64,000 nt of DNA, taken from the NCBI GenBank assembly GCA_964393835.1, contig CAYMUN010000005.1, positions 1 through 64,000 on the forward strand, given 5' to 3'. A model generated the notes under the pieces. That model saw only the letters and a program-made list of their open reading frames with translations. It was not told where the DNA came from and ran no database searches. Origin of the DNA: CAYMUN01 sp964393835 (lineage in GTDB: Bacteria; Patescibacteriota; Saccharimonadia; Saccharimonadales; UBA4665). Below, one piece after another: positions 59,390 to 64,000 of this stretch; position 1 is the first letter of the stretch; every line of letters starts with the position of its first letter. The position numbers and the translations under genes were made by a program.

Positions 59390-60151
59390 TTAAGAGATGC
59401 GCCCAGCGACCTCGCGGGCCAACGCTTTGTAGGCCCTGGCACCTTTACTCCAGCGATCATGCTCATAGATTGTGCGGCCATAACTGGGAGCTTCGGCCAG
59501 ACGGACATTGCGCGGAACAACCGTCTTAAACAGTTTTTCACCAAAGTAGTTTTGTACCTCAGCCTGGACTTGTTCGCTCAATGAATTGCGCTTATCAAAC
59601 ATCGTCAAGGCAATTCCCAATAATTCCAGCTGCGGATTGGTACTGCTCCGCACCGCCTGAATAGTATTTAATAATTGGCTCAACCCCTCGAGCGCGTAAT
59701 ACTCCGCCTGCACCGGGATCAGCACAGAGCTGGCTGCCGTCAAAGCGTTGATCGTTAGCAACCCCAAAGACGGCGGGCAATCTATAATGACATAGTCATA
59801 CGCCGCCGACTCGAGCGCCCGACGCAGCGCGAATTCCCGCTGGGCTTGGCCGACTAATTCAACCTCGGCTCCGGCCAGGTCAGCATTGGCCGGCAAAACA
59901 AATAATTGTGCGACATGGGTTTCTTGGACGACAGCCGCCAATGATGCCCCGCCGCACAGCAAATCATACGTTGTTTTGTGGGCCTGCTCTTTTGGCAAAC
60001 CGAGTCCGCTTGTCGCATTACCCTGCGGATCGAGATCAACCAGCAAAACCGAAGCTTTGCCATCAGCCAACTGGGCGGCGATGTTAATCGCCGTTGTCGT
60101 CTTGCCTACCCCGCCCTTTTGATTAACCATCGCAATAATTGTTTGTGTCAT
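59390..60151 (-). CDS. parA: Chromosome-partitioning ATPase ParA
   Basis: 253 residues from ATG 60151. Deviant Walker A MVNQKGGVGKTTTAINIAAQL, switch I LVDLDPQGNATSGLG and YVIIDCPPSLGLLT (Walker B). Drives segregation with ParB, encoded convergently 35 bases away. GGAG five bases before ATG; TGT-TATACT (60171-60176) gives a short leader. Longer frame to 60187 rejected. Confidence 0.93.
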   Translation of the reverse strand: MTQTIIAMVNQKGGVGKTTTAINIAAQLADGKASVLLVDLDPQGNATSGLGLPKEQAHKTTYDLLCGGASLAAVVQETHVAQLFVLPANADLAGAEVELVGQAQREFALRRALESAAYDYVIIDCPPSLGLLTINALTAASSVLIPVQAEYYALEGLSQLLNTIQAVRSSTNPQLELLGIALTMFDKRNSLSEQVQAEVQNYFGEKLFKTVVPRNVRLAEAPSYGRTIYEHDRWSKGARAYKALAREVAGRIS

Positions 60152-60234
60152 GGGTGCTCCGCTTGGGCTCAGTATAACACTTGTCACTCAATCTGAATAT
60201 AGCCTTGTAGTACTAGCTCTTTGATACTAGTAAA

Positions 60235-60309
60235 CTACGTTTGATATCTGTTTTGGTCATAGCCATACAGTTCTTTTATGTCGTTTAAAGTGGTGGTCTT
60301 ATGTACCAT
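60235..60309 (-). CDS. Possible 24-residue ORF with full expression signals
   Basis: Encodes MVHKTTTLNDIKELYGYDQN plus RYQT. TATAAT (60337-60342), AAGGAG (60318-60323) and an eight-base gap to ATG are near ideal. Beyond its TAG stop the frame continues FTSIKELVLQGYIQIE to a TGA at 60184, so this may be a stop-interrupted 41-codon gene. Just upstream of parA on the same strand. Confidence 0.4.
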   Translation of the reverse strand: MVHKTTTLNDIKELYGYDQNRYQT

Positions 60310-60405
60310 GCCAGGAACTCCTTGATTGGACTCTTAATTATAAGCCTGACGGCGTGAGACACAAGCGGAAAATCAGCCGATTTAATAACTTTTTAATATA
60401 TCCTT

Positions 60406-60741
60406 ATGATGACTAAAAGCTCGGGTGATATAAGCCAATTTGTTAGCTCAAACCTTATAAATGCAACGTTTACTGCTGCGCATTTATTTAAAGTGGAGTT
60501 TCAGTAGGGTAATAATCTTTCCGGAACAGATTTTAGTAATTCAGGGCTTGATCAAGTTTTTTTTAAGGGAGTACCCCTAACAAATGCTAGTTTTAATAAT
60601 GCGCATTTATCTAACGGAGCTTTGGTTAACTCAGACATTACTGGAGCAAATTTTACAGGGACAACCTGGGTTAATTTTATTTGCCCTGACTTCACCAATA
60701 GCGACAATAACGGTGGTACGTGTATCGGGCATTTAAATTAG
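60406..60741 (+). pseudogene. Pentapeptide-repeat protein gene interrupted by one in-frame TAG
   Basis: 112 codons in one frame with a single amber stop at 60505-60507. Before it: NLINATFTAAHLFKVEFQ; after it: NNLSGTDFSNSGLDQVFF, then TNASFNNAHLSNG, SDITGANFTGTTWVNFI and the ending CPDFTNSDNNGGTC, the typical pentapeptide-family C-terminus. AT-rich compared with neighbours, suggesting acquired DNA. The 5' end is unclear; ATG 60406 is the first available. Either a decayed gene or the stop is read through. Confidence 0.7.
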
Positions 60742-60743
60742 TC

Positions 60744-60872
60744 TCAGATGGTTTTGAACAGGGTATCGGTGAGGATGCGCTTGCGCAGTTGCTCTTGATG
60801 GTGACGATCTTTTAGGGATAGGCGTTTGAGTAGCCGGTCCTCTTGGCGTTTGCGTGGTTTGTCTTGTTTCAT
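60744..60872 (-). CDS. Small basic protein, 42 residues
   Basis: Highly charged (MKQDKPRKRQEDRLLKRLSL, then KDRHHQEQLRKRILTDTLFK). AAAGGA lies five bases before ATG. Its ATG overlaps the stop of a 15-codon ORF as ATGA. Same strand and just downstream of the giant surface protein gene, so it is probably cotranscribed. Likely nucleic-acid- or protein-binding; function unknown. Confidence 0.6.
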   Translation of the reverse strand: MKQDKPRKRQEDRLLKRLSLKDRHHQEQLRKRILTDTLFKTI

Positions 60873-60916
60873 GGGGTTCCTTTCTGTGTTTTTGTTTGGC
60901 GGGCGATGGTGGGCAT
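60869..60916 (-). CDS. 15-codon mini-ORF coupled to the small basic protein gene
   Basis: Encodes MPTIARQTKTQKGTP with AAAGGA six bases before its ATG and an ATGA overlap with the next ORF. It begins 13 bases after the giant surface protein stop. It carries the next gene's SD within it, as in the greA leader ORF. Confidence 0.45.
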   Translation of the reverse strand: MPTIARQTKTQKGTP

Positions 60917-60928
60917 GGTAAATCCTTT

Positions 60929-63900
60929 CTAGTAACTGCTTAGGTAATTAATGGTGTACTCCCCGAGGCGGGCGGCCGCATTGGCCGTGCCGACATTAAG
61001 GTGAGCTTGGATGGTCAAAATGGTAGAGCCTCGGGTGATGGTGCCGCAGGCTAGGGTGTCAATGGTGCTGGTAACCCACGAGCCGCTGCCGTTGATGGTG
61101 GCGGTGCCGCAGTTCTGGCTGCCGTTGTAGATGGTTACGGTAGTGGTTTCGCCGGCAGTGTCGCCGCGACCAAAGAAGCTGAAGGCATTGGCGGCAAAGG
61201 CGTTCCAGTCGCTTGGTACTTGCCAGCGGGTCCAGATGTCTGAAGCATTGTTAGGGACTGGGCTATTTAGAGCGTAGAAGTTGTGCTCGTCGCTACCGGT
61301 GTTACACTGACTAGCATTGATGTTAAGCGACGCGCTACAGAAGCTATTGGACAGTATCCCTGCCCCACTGTTGGTGATGACCGCGCCGGGGTACTGCGGC
61401 GTCAGGACGACGCTTATGTGGTGCCGCGCCGTGCCGACCAACAGCGGCTCGAAGGCATTGCCATTAGTGCTAAACAGTACACCGCCAGCGGCATTACCAA
61501 TGTAGACTTGGCCGCTAAAGTTGGCACCCTGGCCCACATTCAAGGTTGCCAGATTGGTAGTGCCGGTGACAGTCAGATTGTTGATGGTAGCGCTGCCGCT
61601 GACTAACAGATCGTTGACGGTGGTATTGCCGGAAACATTCAGACTGTTGAGGTTGGCTATGCCGCCGACGGTCAGGTTGCCAAGGTTGGCGCTGCCAGTG
61701 ACATTTACGTCGCTCAGATCGCTGGAGCCGATGACTTGCAGGTGTTGAACAGTGGCTGAGCCACTGACGGTTAGGTTACCGTTGATAGTAGCGTTGCCGC
61801 CGACTGTCAGATCGCCGGACATGTCCAGACCGCCCTGGATGCTGTGGCCATTACTGGGGTCGTTATAGCTAGGCTGCAACTGCACTGTAACCTGGGCTTG
61901 GGCTGTAGGCTGGGTGCCATCGTAGCTGTCGAGCGCATAACCGATGATTTTGCCGGCGGCCGTGGCCTTCATAGCCACGCCTGGCGTCGAGGAAGAAGTC
62001 AGCGGATCACCGGCTTGGATAGACCCGTTCTCTAGGCTGACATTGACTGGCACACGTCCGGTCAGGGCTAAGATAACTGAGTGACCATCATCAGCACTAG
62101 CAACTTGGTACGGGCTGGTCGATACGACACCGATAATCCTACTGTCGTAAGCACTGCTGGATTGTTTGGCTGAGACAGAATTATCAATCGTCAGTACATC
62201 ACCTGGCTGCGGCTGAACGTCACCACTGAAGTGAATATACTCAGCGTAGTCAGCAGTGTTAAATGTAGATGTGCCTTGAGCTAGCTGAGTAGTTAAACCA
62301 CTGCCGATTACTTTCCAGCTACCACCAATCAACGCCATTGTAACTGAATGTGTGGTAGTGTTACCGGCAGTACAAGTTATGGTACCGATAGCGGTACCGC
62401 CAATCTGGAAGTTACAGGTATGATTGCCGGTCAGAGCGGTAGCAGCACAGCTTAAGTTAAGGACAGCCACGGTGCCGTCAATTGTTGACATACCAGTTAG
62501 ATTCACAGTGTTAGTAAGGTTGGTTAATAATGCGTTGTTGTTGTCAGTGTAGTTATAAACTAAAGCTTGGCTAACGGTGATCGTTCGAGCGTTATTATTA
62601 GATTCATTGAAGGTTTGGGTGTCGACGCTGCCGCCAAAGCTGGTGTTGGCACCAATGCGGACTTGACCGTTGACGCCAGTACCGGCTGGGGTGCCACCAA
62701 CGAGGTTGATGTCGCCTCCATTGCTGTTGGTAGCACCGCCGCTTCCGCCGGTGATAGTAACAGCCCCGCCAATAGCATTACTGGCGCCGCCGGTACCGCC
62801 AGTAATGCTGACCAGGCCGCCGGCACCGGTGCCATTGCCGGTGGCGCCCTGTAGAGCCAAGGTGTTGCCAGCAGTGTTGGCAGTGCCCTGAGTGGTGACA
62901 CTAATGGTGCGGGTGCCGCCAGTGCTAAAGGTCACGCCGGTAGCATTAGCAGTGATAGCTGCTGAAGCTTGGAGAGTCAAAGCACTGGTACTGCCAGTGG
63001 AGCCGACAGTTACAGTTTGGGCAGTACTGGTGCCGCCAGCACCCAACTTGATTTCATGGACGGTGTTGCCGTTGCCTATTTGGATACCATTGGCGACTGT
63101 GCCAGCTTCGAGAAGGATTGTTGAGCTTGTACCGCCACTGGAGCCGATGGTGATTCCTTGGGTGGTGCTGGTACCGCCACTGCCAATACCGATGGTGTGC
63201 GGGGAGTTATTGCTGCCGACATTAATTGAAGTAGAAATAGTAGTCGCGAGAGTGCTGCCAATGTTAATCGTGCCGTTAGTGTGGTTGTTGCTGTCGCCGA
63301 CTTCGATGGTGACACCACCGCTTGTCCGGATGCCGCCGCCGCTGCCATTTATGGCACCACCCTGGATGACAACGCTGCCAGCTACCCGGTCGCCACTGGT
63401 AGCGGTCGTAGCACCACCAGTGATGTTAACAGCTCCGCCATTGGCGACGGTAGCTCCAGATTGAGTACCCGCAATCAGGTTAAGGCTGGCACCAGTACCA
63501 CTGGCAGCGCTTGAGGCTCCCGGTTGAATCGTAATATTCGTAGCCGTCGCGGCTCCGGCTGTGGTAATATCGGGTGCCAAGCTGCCTTTTAGAGTTACCA
63601 GTCCAGCAGTGCTCAAGTTGAAGTTGCTGGAGGTGACTTGGAGGGTGTTGGCGCCGGTGCTGATGTTAGTCGCCTGGGCAAAGGTGAAGTTGGCACCGGT
63701 GGAATCAAGCGTCAAACGGTTGGCGTTGGCCGTCCTAAAGATCAGGCTCTGGCCGGCGCCGTTAGCGCCGAGGACAGCGTCGGCGCCAAAATCATTACCG
63801 CCCTGGACAAAGGCCGCACCGTTACCCGTGGTGTTACAAGCGGCCAGTATTCCTGAACTGTTACGACAAGCATAGGTCGCATTGTTAGTCGTGCTGTTGG

Positions 63901-64000
63901 CGTAGGCTATAGTGCCGTTAGTACTTAAGTTGCCACTGTTAGCAACATTGAAATTAGTGCTCTGGAAGAGATTGCCAGTGACGGTAGTCAAGACAACACC
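60929..64000 (-). CDS. Giant repeat-rich surface protein, C-terminal part (5' end beyond the window)
   Basis: At least 1023 residues; the frame is still open at 64000. It is rich in Gly, Ser, Thr and Asn. Near the start of the visible part, VLGANGAGQSLIFRTANANRLTLDSTG resembles tail-fibre-like surface repeats. A Gly-rich mid region (GGTGGASNAIGGAVTITGG) is followed near residue 580 by NTADYAEYIHFSGDVQPQPG and SRIIGVVSTSP, an ADYAE-type Peptidase_G2/chaperone-like module. From about 720 to 815 there are nine LxVxGxAxx units mostly 11 residues apart, then a C-terminal beta module. Likely a secreted adhesin or appendage for host contact. Confidence 0.8.
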   Translation of the reverse strand, partial: GVVLTTVTGNLFQSTNFNVANSGNLSTNGTIAYANSTTNNATYACRNSSGILAACNTTGNGAAFVQGGNDFGADAVLGANGAGQSLIFRTANANRLTLDSTGANFTFAQATNISTGANTLQVTSSNFNLSTAGLVTLKGSLAPDITTAGAATATNITIQPGASSAASGTGASLNLIAGTQSGATVANGGAVNITGGATTATSGDRVAGSVVIQGGAINGSGGGIRTSGGVTIEVGDSNNHTNGTINIGSTLATTISTSINVGSNNSPHTIGIGSGGTSTTQGITIGSSGGTSSTILLEAGTVANGIQIGNGNTVHEIKLGAGGTSTAQTVTVGSTGSTSALTLQASAAITANATGVTFSTGGTRTISVTTQGTANTAGNTLALQGATGNGTGAGGLVSITGGTGGASNAIGGAVTITGGSGGATNSNGGDINLVGGTPAGTGVNGQVRIGANTSFGGSVDTQTFNESNNNARTITVSQALVYNYTDNNNALLTNLTNTVNLTGMSTIDGTVAVLNLSCAATALTGNHTCNFQIGGTAIGTITCTAGNTTTHSVTMALIGGSWKVIGSGLTTQLAQGTSTFNTADYAEYIHFSGDVQPQPGDVLTIDNSVSAKQSSSAYDSRIIGVVSTSPYQVASADDGHSVILALTGRVPVNVSLENGSIQAGDPLTSSSTPGVAMKATAAGKIIGYALDSYDGTQPTAQAQVTVQLQPSYNDPSNGHSIQGGLDMSGDLTVGGNATINGNLTVSGSATVQHLQVIGSSDLSDVNVTGSANLGNLTVGGIANLNSLNVSGNTTVNDLLVSGSATINNLTVTGTTNLATLNVGQGANFSGQVYIGNAAGGVLFSTNGNAFEPLLVGTARHHISVVLTPQYPGAVITNSGAGILSNSFCSASLNINASQCNTGSDEHNFYALNSPVPNNASDIWTRWQVPSDWNAFAANAFSFFGRGDTAGETTTVTIYNGSQNCGTATINGSGSWVTSTIDTLACGTITRGSTILTIQAHLNVGTANAAARLGEYTINYLSSY

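Noticed and set aside
60310..60405. Additional gene in the AT-rich patch between the 24-residue ORF and the pentapeptide gene
   Set aside because: It holds only the promoter and RBS of the small minus-strand ORF; no other open frame with signals seen.
61540..63500. Repeated short DNA motifs that might suggest CRISPR or minisatellite
   Set aside because: Units are coding repeats in frame with variable sequence, not identical repeats with unique spacers.
62567..63875. Several plus-strand open frames with Pro/Val/Ala-rich or Gly-rich products
   Set aside because: They are shadows of the repetitive GC-rich codons of the giant surface protein gene on the other strand.
1..64000. tRNA, rRNA or tmRNA genes
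   Set aside because: No cloverleaf or conserved rRNA stretch recognised by eye in the gaps; a covariance-model scan would be needed to exclude a tRNA fully.

Overview
The window looks like a chromosome segment of a Patescibacteria/CPR bacterium, most probably a Candidatus Saccharibacteria (TM7) relative. This is inferred from gene content only. Supporting signs are a class I lysyl-tRNA synthetase, a single-chain glycyl-tRNA synthetase, a TRM11-type methyltransferase beside L27, a very large repeat-rich surface protein with an ADYAE-type module, many small membrane proteins, and a translation/envelope gene order from which lipid and isoprenoid genes are missing. RF2 is present and TGA closes many genes, so TGA is a stop here, unlike in Gracilibacteria and Absconditabacteria. 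I saw no rRNA, tRNA, CRISPR array, insertion sequence or prophage.

Layout. 0-0.6 kb: start of mraZ (cut by the window edge), two DnaA boxes and a small membrane protein gene. 0.6-13 kb: accessory enzymes (metallo-hydrolase, flavodoxin, VOC protein, NYN nuclease, Pif1-like helicase, phosphoribosyltransferase, P-loop kinase, DMT transporter), glyS, and recO behind a degenerate histidine-kinase/receiver pair. 13-20 kb: xseA-xseB, a flippase-like protein, a ribbon-helix-helix regulator before TRM11-like/rpmA, a lone receiver, pyrG. 20-32 kb: hpf-secA-M16-prfB-ftsE-ftsX-CHAP hydrolase-(RHH)-ctpA, a gene order resembling Bacillus, preceded by serS. 32-40 kb: PD-(D/E)XK nuclease, membrane trypsin-like protease, msrA, and greA-lysK-zincin. 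40-46 kb: a reduced rpsB-tsf-frr-rseP-proS cluster. 46-51 kb: threonine/methionine branch genes (thrC, metA-like, a cystathionine-synthase-like PLP enzyme). 51-54 kb: rpmE-prfA-prmC. 54-60 kb: htrA, LCP ligase, lepB, parB and parA. 60-64 kb: an AT-rich patch with a stop-interrupted pentapeptide gene, tiny ORFs, and the 3' end of the giant surface protein gene.

Expression. The most striking global property is promoter placement. In more than two dozen genes a -10 hexamer (usually TATACT, TATAAT or TACAAT, often with an upstream TGn) lies only 6-10 nt before an ATG, implying leaderless mRNAs. Genes with GTG or TTG starts, and genes inside operons, use Shine-Dalgarno sequences instead. Convergent genes often overlap or nearly touch, and only one textbook terminator in the coding orientation was found (after rpmE).

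Working together: secretion and envelope maintenance (SecA, LepB, HtrA, RseP, CtpA, FtsEX plus CHAP hydrolase, LD-transpeptidase, LCP ligase), translation (four aminoacyl-tRNA synthetases, RF1, RF2, PrmC, RRF, EF-Ts, S2, L27, L31, HPF) and chromosome maintenance (ParAB, RecO, ExoVII) dominate. Starts were reassigned from promoter and RBS positions where noted.
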